From Takifugu bimaculatus (lineage: Eukaryota; Chordata; Actinopteri; Tetraodontiformes; Tetraodontidae): 64,000 nucleotides of DNA. Every line of letters starts with the position of its first letter. The stretch's first letter is position 1. The position numbers and the translations under genes are program-made. Positions 23,183-34,605 of the stretch are shown here, piece by piece. The stretch lies in contig CP034992.1 of NCBI GenBank assembly GCA_004026145.2, positions 6,912,135 through 6,976,134 on the forward strand, read 5' to 3'. Below the pieces are notes generated by a model. That model was not told where the DNA came from, made no database searches, and saw only the letters and a list, made by a program, of their open reading frames with translations.

Positions 23183-23599
23183 CGACAAGACGTCCACAGC
23201 CCAACCAAGGTGAGTCAATGCCATGAAAGAGGATTCAGTTTTGAACTAGACTCTTTCTCGTCATCCTCCATCAGTTATACTATTGATTGTCTCAAAATAT
23301 TTTTGCTGAAACTCTTCAGTGTGACTGATCTTAAAAACTTTCTCCAACACCTCACATACCCTTTTGTCTCAACATCCAGTTCAAGTGAGGAGTCTGAAAC
23401 TGGAGGAGACGCCAGTGAGCAGGAGGAGGACATATGGATATTGTCCTGCTGTCCTCAATTGACCAGTGAGTCAGAGGGAAATGAACTGGAGACTGACAAC
23501 AAGCTGACTGTAAATAAGCAGGGGAACCCTTGTAAAGTTTTGTTGTGTGTTCCATATAAAGCTATACAGTTTATTAGAATATTGTACTGTATTACATGT
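23183..23599 (+). pseudogene. Relic of the DZIP1-like gene (end of a short exon, a long exon and intron pieces)
   Basis: 23183-23209 matches the end of a 124-nt repeated exon (GACAAGACGTCCACAGCCCAACCAAG with a GTGAGT donor). 23210-23355 matches the following intron. 23356-23531 matches the 176-nt long exon (ESETGGDASEQEED, then NELETDN). 23532-23599 matches the intron after exon 13. The acceptor before the long exon is CTCAC rather than CTCAG, so the splice site is lost, and the donor GG has become TG. It is clearly more diverged from the five genes than they are from each other, so it derives from an older, mostly deleted copy. Confidence 0.85.
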
Positions 23600-24170
23600 C
23601 AGGAGGAGTGGAGGAGTGGAAAACAAGACAAACTCAAGAGGAACGCACGAGAGGGAGAATAAAGCTGAGATGAAGGATGAAGGCTGCTTCTCCCACAATC
23701 GCCCTTCTGCTGACTGTTTTTACGTGAGGATGAGCAGACCAAAAAAACAGCTAGAGACTGAATCAAATAGGTTGGAAGGAACGCTTGACGTCCCAGAGCT
23801 GCTGGGTTCATACTGGTTTGTTTGTTTTTGAGGACACACGTCACCCTCGTGTCCCCCAATAAACGCAACTGCTCTACTTCTAAGCACGGTCAAAAAACAA
23901 GATAGTTTCAAAGTTTATGTTTAGGAGCCATTTCCCAGCTCTGCCATTTATGGGCATGTTTTTCCATGCCACTGTTGCTTGTTGAGGGTCAGGCCCTGGG
24001 ATTCTTCTGTAAAGCACCTAGAGACGATTTCGATTGTAGCAGATGCTTGGTTGATTGATTTGCTCCATCTGGGTTTGTGGGTTTCTGAAAATAGAATGGA
24101 ATAGATTGTTTCATTCATGATTGGTTACCATGTTCAGATTGTCTTTAATTTCTTTAATATGTTTATGTTT
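23600..24170. repeat. Second pogo-flank and L2-like tail segment (diverged)
   Basis: About 23640-23880 is a diverged copy of the segment after the pogo element (GAGGGAGAATAAAGCTGAGATG, then CTGCTGACTGTTTTTACGTGAGG). About 23905-23960 matches the subrepeat (GTTTAGGAGCC), and 23960-24060 an L2-like tail. Unlike the copy at 20013-20449, the sequence continues uninterrupted through GGGTTTCTGAAAATAGAAT, the position at which retroviral sequence begins in the other copy. Confidence 0.65.
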
Positions 24171-25315
24171 AATCTCTTTAATGATAAAAGCCCGTTATCA
24201 TCTTTTATGATTGGTTACCGTGTTCAGATCTTTAATCTGAAGAGAACTTCTAAAACTTGTGGCTTTTACCACAACTTGGCCCAAAATTGATTAAAATTGC
24301 GAAATGACAGAAAGACAGACAGACAGACAGACAGACAATTTCTTTAATATCCTTTATGTTTAATCTCTTTGATATGAAAGCCCATTATCCTCTTTTATCA
24401 ACCATATATGTAATATAAATATGTTTAGTTTACAACCAACAACAATCAGCTTTATTGCATCAGCAGATTGACTACATTTGTTCTGCGGTAGGCCTTTTGA
24501 AATGTGTAAACAAATTATATTTATGGATAGTTTGGAACAAAATAGTTTCCAACTGTATGTTTAGGAGCCATTTCCCAGCTTCGCCCTATACGAGCATGTT
24601 TAATAGCAGGCTAAGTATCCCACAGAAGGTTTTGCAGGATGCGTGGTGTTATCAGGGTTATCGCAAAGCTTTGGGACTGGTTATGGTGGGAGAATGTGGA
24701 GAACAGGGAAATTTCACAGATACAGGATTATAATTAGTTTTTACGAATGATGCTCAGCCTTTACAAGTGCACACTTTTGTGTTTCTCATTTCTTTCTCCA
24801 ACACACAAATGTAAAAATGAGTTTTCAGCTACAACTACAATTCATTTTTCTTCTCTTCATGTGTCTGTGTAAAAAAAAACTCCACTGTTTTCCAAATGGC
24901 TTTTAATAATTGGTCACATCTATGTTTGTTAATCTGAAGAGAACTTCTAAAACTTGTGGCTTTTACCACAACTTGGCCCAAAACTGATTAAAATTGCTAA
25001 ATGATAAATTGCTAAATGACAGACAGACAGACAGACAGGTCCTGCTCAAGGTTTCTCCCTGTTAAAGGGGATTTTTTGCATGCCACTGTTGCTTGTTGGG
25101 GGTCAGGCCCTTGGATACTGTAAAGCACCTAGAGACAATTTAGATTGTAACAGATGCTGTATAAATATTGATTGATTGAGTGATTGATTTGCTCCATTTG
25201 GATTTGTGGGTTCCTGAAAATTGAATTCAATAGATTGTTCATTCATGATTGGTTACCGTGTTCAGATCTTTAATCTGAAGAGAACTTCAACCAAAACTGA
25301 TTAAAATTGCTAAAT

Positions 25316-25352
<37 letters not shown>

Positions 25353-27498
25353 TTTATTTAATAGCCTTTATGTTTAATCTCTTTGATATGAAAGCCCATT
25401 ATCCTATTTTATCAACCATATATGTAATATAAATGTGTTTAGTTTACAACCAACAACAATCAGCTTTATTGCATCAGCAGATTGACTACATTTGTTCTGC
25501 GGTAGGCCTTTTGAAATGTGTAAAGAAATTATATTTATGGATAGTTTGGAACGAAATAGTTTCCAACTGTATGTTTAGGAGCCATTTCCCAGCTTTGCTC
25601 TATACGAGCATGTTTAATAGCAGGCTAAGTATCCCACAGAAGGTTTTGCAGGATGCGTGGTGTTATCAGGGTTATCGCAAAGCTTTGGGACTGGTTATGG
25701 TGGGAGAATGTGGAGAACAGGGAAATTTCACAGATACAGGATTATAATTAGTTTTTACGAATGATGCTCAGCCTTTACAAGTGCACACTTTTGTGTTTCT
25801 CATTTCTTTCTCCAACACACAAATGTAAAAATGAGTTTTCAGCTACAACTACAATTCATTTTTCTTCTCTTCATGTGTCTGTGTAAAAAAAACTCCACTG
25901 TTTTCCAAATGGCTTTTAATAAATGGTCACATATATGTTTGTTAATCTGAAGAGAACTTCTAAAACTTGTGGCTTTTACCACAACTTGGCCCAAAACTGA
26001 TTAAAATTGCTAAATGATAAATTGCTAAATGACAGACAGACAGACAGACAGGTCCTGCTCAAGGTTTCTCCCTGTTAAAGGGGATTTTTTGCATGCCACT
26101 GTTGCTTGTTGGGGGTCAGGCCCTTGGATACTGTAAAGCACCTAGAGACAATTTAGATTGTAACAGATGCTGTATAAATATTGATTGATTGAGTGATTGA
26201 TTGATTTGCTCCATTTGGATTTGTGGGTTCCTGAAAATTGAATTCAATAGATTGTTCATTCATGATTGGTTACCGTGTTCAGATCTTTAATCTGAAGAGA
26301 ACTTCAACCAAAACTGATTAAAATTGCTAAATGACAGACAGACAGACAGACAGACAGACAATTTATTTAATAGCCTTTATGTTTAATCTCTTTGATATGA
26401 AAGCCCATTATCCTATTTTATCAACCATATATGTAATATAAATGTGTTTAGTTTACAACCAACAACAATCAGCTTTACTGCATCAGCAGATTGACTACAT
26501 TTGTTCTGCGGTAGGCCTTTTGAAATGTATAAAGAAATTATATTTATGGATAGTTTGTAACAAGATAGTTTCCAACTGTATGTGTAGGAGCCATTTCCCA
26601 GCTTTGCCCTATACGAGCATGTTTAATAGCAGGCTAATTATCCCACAGACGGTTTTGCAGGATGTGTGGTGTTATCAGGGTTATCGCAAAGCTTTGGGAC
26701 TGGTTATGGTGGGAGAATGTGGAGAATAGAGAAATTTCAGATACAGGATTATAATTAGTTTTTAGGGATGATGCTCAGCCTTTACAAGTGCACACTTTTG
26801 TGTTTCTCATTTCTTTCTCAAACACACAAATGTAAAAATGAGTTTTCAGCTACGACTCCAATTCATTTTTCTTCTCTTCATGTGTCTATGTGTAAAAAAA
26901 AAAACTCCACTGTTTTCCAAATGACTTTTAATAAATGGTCACATATATGTTTGTTAATCTGAAGAGAACTTCTAAAACTTGTGGCTTTTACCACAACTTG
27001 GCCCAAAACTGATTAAAATTGCTAAATGACAGACAGACAGACAAACAGACAATTTCTTTAATATCCTTTATGTTTAATCTCTTTGATATGAAAGCACATT
27101 ATCCTCTTTTATCAACCATATATGTAATATAAATATGTTTAGTTTACAACCAACAACAATCAGCTTTATTGCACCAGCAGATTGACTACATTTGTTCTGC
27201 GGTAGGCCTTTTGAAATGTATAAAGAAATTATATTTATGGATAGTTTGTAACGAAATAGTTTCCAACTGTACGTTTAGGAGATATTTCCCAGCTCCGCCC
27301 TATACGGGCATGTTTAATAGCAGGCTAAGTATCCCACAGAAGGTTGATTGGCCAACATTTCTGCTGCAGCATCACTTCCAGGGTTTTCTCTTGTCTCTTA
27401 TTTTGTGGGAGGTTAAGGTGTTTTGAATTAGGAAGTCACTTTTTATCATTCAGTCGCTTCACTTTATTCATGTGTCCTATCCACAGAAGATACACTCC
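24171..27498. repeat. Upstream subrepeat array of unit 3 (four copies)
   Basis: Four subrepeats with the conserved CATCAGCAGATTGACTACAT block at about 24459, 25474, 26483 and 27173. The first three steps are about 1.0 kb because each carries an L2-like tail bounded by GACA runs (about 25018-25350 and 26031-26361). The last step is about 0.69 kb and has no tail. GACA runs lie at about 24307, 25018, 25317, 26033, 26334 and 27027 with different lengths. Confidence 0.88.
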
Positions 27499-28685
27499 AT
27501 GACAATGGCATTCCAAAAAGGAGACCATCACAATCTTGGCTTCAACTTTAGCTCACACAAGAGAAATGTGGACTGGCGACGGATCAATGTTCTGAACATT
27601 GATCTACTGGTGAGGACGGTAGATATCGATGCCCTTCAGGAATACATCAGTGATGTCACCTACTGCAGCTTGGAGACTGTGCGGTGTCCGCGGTGCATGT
27701 CCCCCGCAGACCCGACATTAGTCAAACTCTTTCGGCTGGCTCAGTTGTCACTGGAGTGGCTGCATCATTGCCAGGAAAAACTCATTTCTGGCTTGCAAAA
27801 CACAGAGGATAAGCTGAAATCCAGTGAGGAAGAGTGCCAAAAGCTTAAGGACAAGAATAAGGAACAGGAGGAGAAGATGAAGGGGATGGTCTCTGAGCTG
27901 AAGTCCAGGAGAACTATTATTAAAAAGCAACAATCTCTGTTTGCAACAAACATCAACAACGGCATCCAGGTAGCGTTCAGATGTTAAAGCCTCGCTCCTG
28001 AGGAATATTAAAACCATTGTTTTAACAAAAGTCAGTCAAAAGGTCTGGTTTTCGAAAAAAACAAAAAAAAGTTAAATATTGGCTCTGTTGTCTTTACTTT
28101 CAGTGTGGACACTGTGAGAAGAACTACCTGAATGCCTTCTTCCTTCAGAAACACATGCTGCGGCGTCACCCGGACCAGTGCCAGAACTGTAAATACTTCA
28201 CACGTCACATTCATGTTCCACTGGTGTGGACTCTAAAAACCTTGTTTTTTACATCTTTCCAGTAATGGTTAAAATTGATCAGAAGAATTCTGAGATCGAG
28301 AGTCTGAAACTGGAGATCAACAGTCTGAGGATGCAGCTGGCCCAAGCAGCAAAGGTAGAAGAACCACACTGCTGTTGGGTTTGTGATGTGACTGAAATGT
28401 TTGGGCAGATGTCCAGACAAAACCATTTCTGTAAATCCATGTGGTGAAAAACAGAATGTCATTGTCTCCTTTGACAACCAGGAGCAGCAGGAAAAGCTGG
28501 AGCTGCACTACGAGAAGGAAAAACTGAAGCTGGAGAAGTCAGCGATGCAGGTGGAGGCCGAGAACCTGAGGCTGAAGGCGGAGAACCTCCGTCTGCAGCA
28601 CGAGAAGCTTGAAGAGCAGACAAAGAGCGGGAGGCTGCAGCAGGAGTTGCAAAATGAAAAGGAGGAACGCCAGCAGCAAGTCATG

Positions 28686-29275
28686 ATGTTCCAGGCAGTG
28701 ATCCTGAATCTGGAGGAGGAGAAAGTGGAGTTCCAAAATGGAAAGGAGGAACTCCAAGAGGAAACCACGATTCTCCGGGCAATGGTCCTGAGGCTGCAGG
28801 AGGAGAAAGTGGAATTGCAAAAATGGAAAGGAGGAACTCCAGCAGCAAACCACGATGCTCCAGGCAGAGATCCTAAAGCTGCAGCAGGAGAAAGTGGAGT
28901 TCCAAAATGGAAAGGACGAACTCCAGCAGCAAAACACGATGCTCCAGGGCAGAGATCCTAAAGCTGCAGCACGAGAAAGTGGAGTTCCAAAATGGAAAAG
29001 ACGAAATCCAGCAGCAAACACGATGCTCCAGGCACAGATCCTGAGGCTGCAGGAGGAAAAAAGTGGAATTTCAAACATAAAGGAAGAACTCCGGCAGGAA
29101 ACTACGATGTTCCAGGCAGAGATCCTAAAACAGCAGCAGGAAAAAGTGGAATCTCAAATGTAAAGGAAGAATTCCTCGGCAGGAAACTACAATGCTCCAG
29201 GGCACAGATCCTGAAGCTGCAACAGGAGAACCTCACGCTGGAGTCAGAGAACAGCACCCTGAAGGATGTGATAAG
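28686..29275 (+). repeat. Seven 84-bp coiled-coil repeats in exon 4, copy 3 (with indels)
   Basis: One repeat fewer than copies 1, 2 and 5: the unit after ELQNGKEELQQQTT goes directly to an AEILKLQQ-type unit, as in copy 4. The length is 590 rather than 588 bp because of small indels. Confidence 0.82.
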
Positions 29276-30025
29276 GTGAAACAGTGACACTCAATCGGTC
29301 CCTACAGATGTTCTAATAATGGTTCAGATGTTCACCTGGTCTTTATAGAGATATTCTTAAACCTTCTGCTCAAAATGAGCCTGATTGAAACAGATCCTAG
29401 TTCGTGATCTCTTAGCAGACTCCGTTCCAATGTCTCTGTGTGTGTGTGCATGTATGTGTGTGTGTGTGTGCAGAAACAGGACCACAGGGTGCAGAAGAAA
29501 AACAGGAGGGAGCAGAACAAAAGCCGGAAGCAGACGGTAAGGACGTCAGCTTCACACCGGCTGCCACTCTGACACAGGCTGCATAATTAGGTTGAGAGAG
29601 GAAGTGAAATAACACACGATCCCCCAGAATGTGCAGCGCATGTTAATGAGCATTTTCACTATGGATGTATGGTGAAAAACACAAATGGGGAAATTCTAGA
29701 CTTAAATTCGTTCGAGCTCGGCAAGTTTTTTTTAAAAAAATAATGAATGTCTCAGCCTAAGAGTGACGGTTCCCTGACTCTCTGGCCTTAACGCTTTGGA
29801 TTGAGGTACAACTTCATGCAAACATTAAAATGATCTGTCATTTCACAGGGGAAGGTCTCCATGCCCACTCCAACCCAGAGCTCCACGATGTAAGGAAAAT
29901 TTGATAGTGTGATGAATGTGATTAAGGAGATCAAAATATACTTCTCCTCTCTTTAAATAGTCACACCTTCATGAGCAGCTTTGCATGGCTTTGAATTTAA
30001 CTGATTTAATCTGGCAACTCCTCAG

Positions 30026-31903
30026 ATTTGTTGATGACTCCTCAAGTGACGAAACGTCCAGTGAACAGGAGGAGACTAAAATACGAAAATGCCTGTTACA
30101 AAAGCAGGAGTGTGACACATTCCAGAGACCCAGTGAGGACATGCGGAAATTGTCCCACCGTCCTCAGCTACCCAGTCAGTCTGAGAGAAATGAACTGCAG
30201 ACTGACAAGAAGCTGACTGGAAATAAGAAGGAGAAACCTGTAAAGGTCACTCACTGTCCACCTCCCACCCTAATTTAAACATGCAAATCATTGTGATGAA
30301 CTATTGGTGATTGTGTTAAAATGGTCACTTTATGTGTTCAGAGATGCCAGCGAGATCTCAGTTCAGGCTGCCCTCGAAAGTCATCCAGGTAAAGCCTGCA
30401 GCACCAGTCAGCAAACTCCTGGAGCAGCCTGGCAGAACTGGACAGACGCCCAGAGCCAAACCAAAGTAAGTCAATGCCATGGAAGAAAATCAGTTTTGAA
30501 CTAGACTCTTTCTTGTCGTCCTCCATCAATGTGAGACTATTGATCGTACTCTAAATGTTTTTGCTGAAGCTCTTCAGTGTGACTGATCTTAAAAACTGCT
30601 TCTCCAACACCTCAGATACCCTTCTGTCTCGACATCCAGTTCAGGAGAAGAATCTGAAACTGGAGGAGACACCAGTGAGCAGGAGGAGGGCAAGCGGAAA
30701 TTGTCCCGCTGTCCTCAGCTACCCAGGCAGTCTGAGAGAAATGAACTGCAGACTGACAAGAAGCTGACTGGAAATAAGAAGGAGAAACCTGGTAAGAGGT
30801 CACTCACTGTCCACCTCCCAATCTAATTTAAACATGCAAATCATTGTGATGAACTATTGGTGATGGTGTTAAAATGGTCACTTTATGTGTTCAGAGATGC
30901 CAGCGAGATCTCAGCTTAGGCTGCCCTCTAAAGACATCCAGGTAAAGCCTGTAGCACCAGTCAGCAAACTCCTGGAGCAGCCGGCAGAACTGGACAAGAC
31001 GCCCAGAGCCAAACCAAAGTAAGTCAATTCCATGGAAGAAAATTCAGTTTTGAACTAGACTCTTTCTTGTCGTCCTCCATCAATGTGAGACTATAGATCG
31101 TCTCTAAATGTTTTTGCTGAAGCTCTTCAGTGTGACTGATCTTAAAAACTGTTTCTCCAACACCTCAGATACCCTTCTCTTCTCAACAATCCAGTTCAGG
31201 AGAAGAATCTGAAACTGGAGGAGACACCAGTGAGCAGGAGGAGGTCAAGCGGAAATTGTCCCGCTGTCCTCAGCTACCCAGGCCAGTCTGAGAGAAATGA
31301 ACTGCAGACTGACAAGAAGCTGACTGGAAATAAGAAGGAGAAACCTGGTAGAGGTCACTCACTGTCCACCTCCCAATCTAATTTAAACATGCAAATCATT
31401 GTGATGAACTATTGGTGATGGTGTTAAAATGGTCACTTTATGTGTTCAGAGATGCCAGGGAGATCTCAGCTTAGGCTGCCCTCTAAAGACATCCAGGTAA
31501 AGCCTGTAGCACCAGTCAGTGAACTCCTGGACCAGCCGGCAGAACCGGACAAGACGCCCAGAGCCAAACCAAAGTAAGTCAATTCCATGGAAGAAAATTC
31601 AGTTTTGAACTCGACTCTTTCTTGTCGTCCTCCATCAATGTTAGACTATTGATCGTCTCTCTTTAAATATTTTTGCTGAAACTCTTCAGTGTAACTGATC
31701 TTAAAAACTGTCTCTCCAACACCACAGATACCCTTCTTACTCAATAATCAGTTCGGATGAAGAATCTGAAACTGGAGGAGACACCAGTCAGCAGCAAGGA
31801 GGTCATGCGGATATGGTCCATCCGTCCTTGGCTACCCAGTGACTCAGGGGGAAGTGAACAGGAGACTCACAACAAGCTGGATGTTATAAGAAGGGGGAAC
31901 CTG
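30026..31903 (+). repeat. Two-exon module repeat, copy 3
   Basis: Three exon pairs plus exon 13, in the same order. Exons 7-13: 30026-30239, 30342-30465, 30616-30791, 30895-31018, 31169-31347, 31450-31573, 31728-31903. Exon 8 has a compensated +1/-1 pair (AGCAGCCTGG and GGACAGACG), and exon 13 has another (AGCAAGG and GTTATAAG). Confidence 0.85.
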
Positions 31904-32797
31904 GTAAAGGTTCGTTGTGTGTTCCATATAACGCTATACAGTTTATTAGAATATTGTACTGTATTACATGTCATTGCAGTGAAGCATATTTGATTTGTGT
32001 AGACGTTATTATCAGGATATTAAATTGTAAAATACTGCACAGTATAAGAAAACCCAACACAATCGTTTCTAGTTTCGTCTGCTGGACGTTCTGCTGAAGC
32101 ACAACCAGAGGCGATGACATCTACAGAAGCTCCAAAGAATTTTCTTTCCTGTAAGAAATGTCAGATTTCTGGAAAAACAAATGATTTTCTATTTATTATT
32201 TCCACCCTAAATGATAAGTTTTAAATGGTTTTAAATTCCTGCTTATTTCCCTCCAGGAACATATTCAAAAATTTAAAAAAGAAATTGAAGGGAAAAACGG
32301 AAAAAAAGAACAGAATGAAGTAAAATCGGAGAAACCGGTTGAGGGCAGACAGAGTCAACAGCAGACCAACAAGGTGAGTTTGGGGGACAAAAGGTAAGGC
32401 CTTTGTTGGTGTCACCGGAAACTCAACAGATGACCGACTTTAAATCTTAGATTTTCGAATTTAAGGTTTTTGAAAAATTGGTCCCCTAAAACTCACAATA
32501 GCTCAAAAAATGGCCACAAGCTCATGTAACTCAAGGCCTCCTTTATCTTTTTAATTTTGAAGAAAAAAACTCAAAGCTGTTTCAATAATAATTAATAAAC
32601 TAATAATAAGCAACAAATAAGAAAATCCAGGCCCCCTTTCACAGCTCTGTCCATCTTTCTAGACCCAGCAAAAGCAGCAGAAGAGCAAGAATATATGTAT
32701 TAAAAGATCAGCAGCCAGCAGCCAGCCAGCAGCCAGCCAGCTAGAGCAGAAGACTACTGTGAACAAGTATCCGTGGTTCGCCCTAAAAGTAAAATAA

Positions 32798-33566
32798 CAA
32801 TGAAGACCTAAGAAAGAGCCATGCAGGAAAAGCTGCCAGCAGTCATGTTGATGGAAATGTATAGTGAGCAATATTTATGTGATGTTTGATCAAATAAATG
32901 TAATTGAATGTTGACATGCGCGATTTTAGCAACTGAAACATGCGCGATCTCATAGATTCACTTTATAGAGATGAACTTTGAAGGTTGACTGTGTTGATTA
33001 GGATGTGCAAGTGGATGGGAATAAATCCTGGACAATCCCTCCCACCCGCTCCATAACACAGTGGACAAACTGAGAAGCAGCTTCTAAGACGGTAGAGGAA
33101 GTCATTCCTGCCATTACACTGTATAATTCCTCCTTCTCTGTCAGAGCTGTACTCTCTTGACTGGATTTATGCATCAGCTCGGGTGCCCTCCAAACCCATT
33201 CAATTACATTAATTGTTTAATGCTTATGTTTTAATCTTATTTCTATATTATTCTATATGTATGTAAATATGCTTATAATTTATTATTGTTTTTATCTCTA
33301 TGGCCTACATTCTAACCTTATTTGTATTTTATTTTATTTCTATACTTTGTAAATACACCTGCTGCTATTTGTGGTCTATACACTATAGTTACATTCCTTC
33401 ATGTCTATGCTGCTATTACAATTCAATTTCCCTATGGGGGTTTATAAAGTATATCTTGAATCTTGAAAACAAGCACAACCCTCTGTGTGTGTGTGTGTGT
33501 CCAAATATTTGTATTAATGAGGACCCCATGTTTCACTGTGGCTTAAGTGTTGTGGAAGAGTAACTA
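32798..33566 (+). other. 3' UTR and AT-rich flank of copy 3
   Basis: No gene seen. AATAAA lies at 32893-32898. About 33348-33430 is a stretch of about 83 bp (GTAAATACACCTGCTGC to ATTCAATTTC) that only units 3 and 4 have. It looks like more of the same retroelement-type 3' tail, so its absence elsewhere is probably a deletion. Confidence 0.6.
32893..32898 (+). terminator. Polyadenylation signal of copy 3
   Basis: AATAAA in GATCAAATAAATGTAATTG, 96 bp after the exon 17 stop. It is closer to the stop than in copies 1 and 2 because of deletions in the 3' UTR. Confidence 0.55.
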
Positions 33567-34177
33567 CCCGTTTTTTTACGACCATAAGGCGCACCTAAAA
33601 CACTGAGATTTTCTCAAAAATCGACGGTGCGCCTTCTAATATGGAGCGCCTTGTGTGTGCTGTGTGCCTTTGGTAGGTGCACTACGGTAAACGCTCCGCC
33701 AATCGATTAGCGACACCTACGCGTAAGGATCCCTTAAAATGGCGCCGGTCAAGCGAGACCTGTATGAATGAGGCTTACTTTAAACTGCAGGCCATCGAAT
33801 ATGCGGCTGAAAATGGCAATCGAGCAATCTTAGTGTTTTCGCTTTATGAGGCGGCGGCATCTCTCCATAACGCGCGAGGAAAACTGTTGCGCAGCGGCTG
33901 CCCGCGGACGACCAGGAGAGGGCGGCCATCTTCCGCACCTACTGCCGCGACAAGATAACGGCGCCCAGCCACATCTATGAGGCAGCGGCGGGCAAGTTAT
34001 GCCACCATATGCGGGTGGATTGTAGACGCATGGGCTATAATACCGTCTTCATGTATTGTAAGAGCTTTCACAAAATCAATGCTGAAGCGGAACCGGTCGG
34101 TGAGTCTGATTCAGATGATTAAGAAGAGGAATTCGGGATGTTGGACAATGAATAGGAACGGGCGAGAGGGCGAATAA
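33567..34177 (+). mobile_element. Decayed pogo/Tigger-family transposon, unit 3
   Basis: Same broken element. Extra single-base insertions here (CTACCCG at the left end, CCATAACGCG in the middle) shift the frames further and belong to the indel-rich stretch of this unit. Confidence 0.75.
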
Positions 34178-34605
34178 AGCTGAGATGAAGGCTGCTCCTC
34201 CCACAAGCGCCCTTCTGCTGACTGTTTTTACGTGAGGATGAGCAGACAAAAAAAAAACAGCTAGAGACTGAATCAAGTAGGTTTGAAGGAACGCATGATG
34301 TGTCAGAGCTGCTGGGTTCATACTGGTTTGTTTTTGAGTACACACATCACCCCCGTGTGCCCCAAATAAATGCAACTACTCTACTATAAGCACGGTCAAA
34401 AAACAAGATGATTTCCAAGTTTAAGTTTAGGAGCCATTTCCCAGCTCTGCCCTATATGGGCATGTTTTTCCATGGCACTGTTGCTTGTTGAGGGTCAGGC
34501 CCTGGGATTCTGTAAAGCACCTAGAGACGATTTAGATTGGAACAGATGCTATATAAAGATTGATTGATTGATTGATTTGCTCCATTTGAGTTTGTGGGTT
34601 CCTGA
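34178..34605. repeat. Pogo-flank segment, subrepeat fragment and L2-like tail, unit 3
   Basis: As in unit 1, with a 9-base A-run at about 34249-34257. Confidence 0.6.

Larger units (their letters stand above)
27499..32797 (+). pseudogene. dzip1-like: DZIP1-like gene, copy 3 (multiple frameshifts; truncated exon 16)
   Basis: Exons 1-3 are intact (27499-27969, 28104-28188, 28263-28354) and exon 4 starts at 28482. From about 28820 onward small indels accumulate relative to copy 4: in exon 4, +A at about 28821, +G at about 28949, -A at about 29018, +A near 29062, -A near 29073, -A near 29157, +TC near 29175 and +G near 29201. Exon 7 has one G fewer at its donor (30240). Exon 11 is +3 overall, exon 14 is -1 and exon 15 is -1. 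Exon 16 is cut as in copy 4 (stop at 32593), and exon 17 starts at 32663 with two missing bases near the end. Read literally, the frame is lost in the coiled coil. Nearly all changes are 1-base and often in homopolymers, and introns of this stretch carry them too, so sequencing or assembly error is a serious alternative to true decay. Confidence 0.7.

Noticed and set aside
24455..24733. Recurrent open frames of 85-107 codons in the upstream subrepeats (LYLWIV...ALGLVMVGECGE)
   Set aside because: Starts are not conserved ATGs, ends vary with subrepeat type, and the last copy before each gene switches frame content. Composition looks non-coding. A non-coding exon role remains possible.
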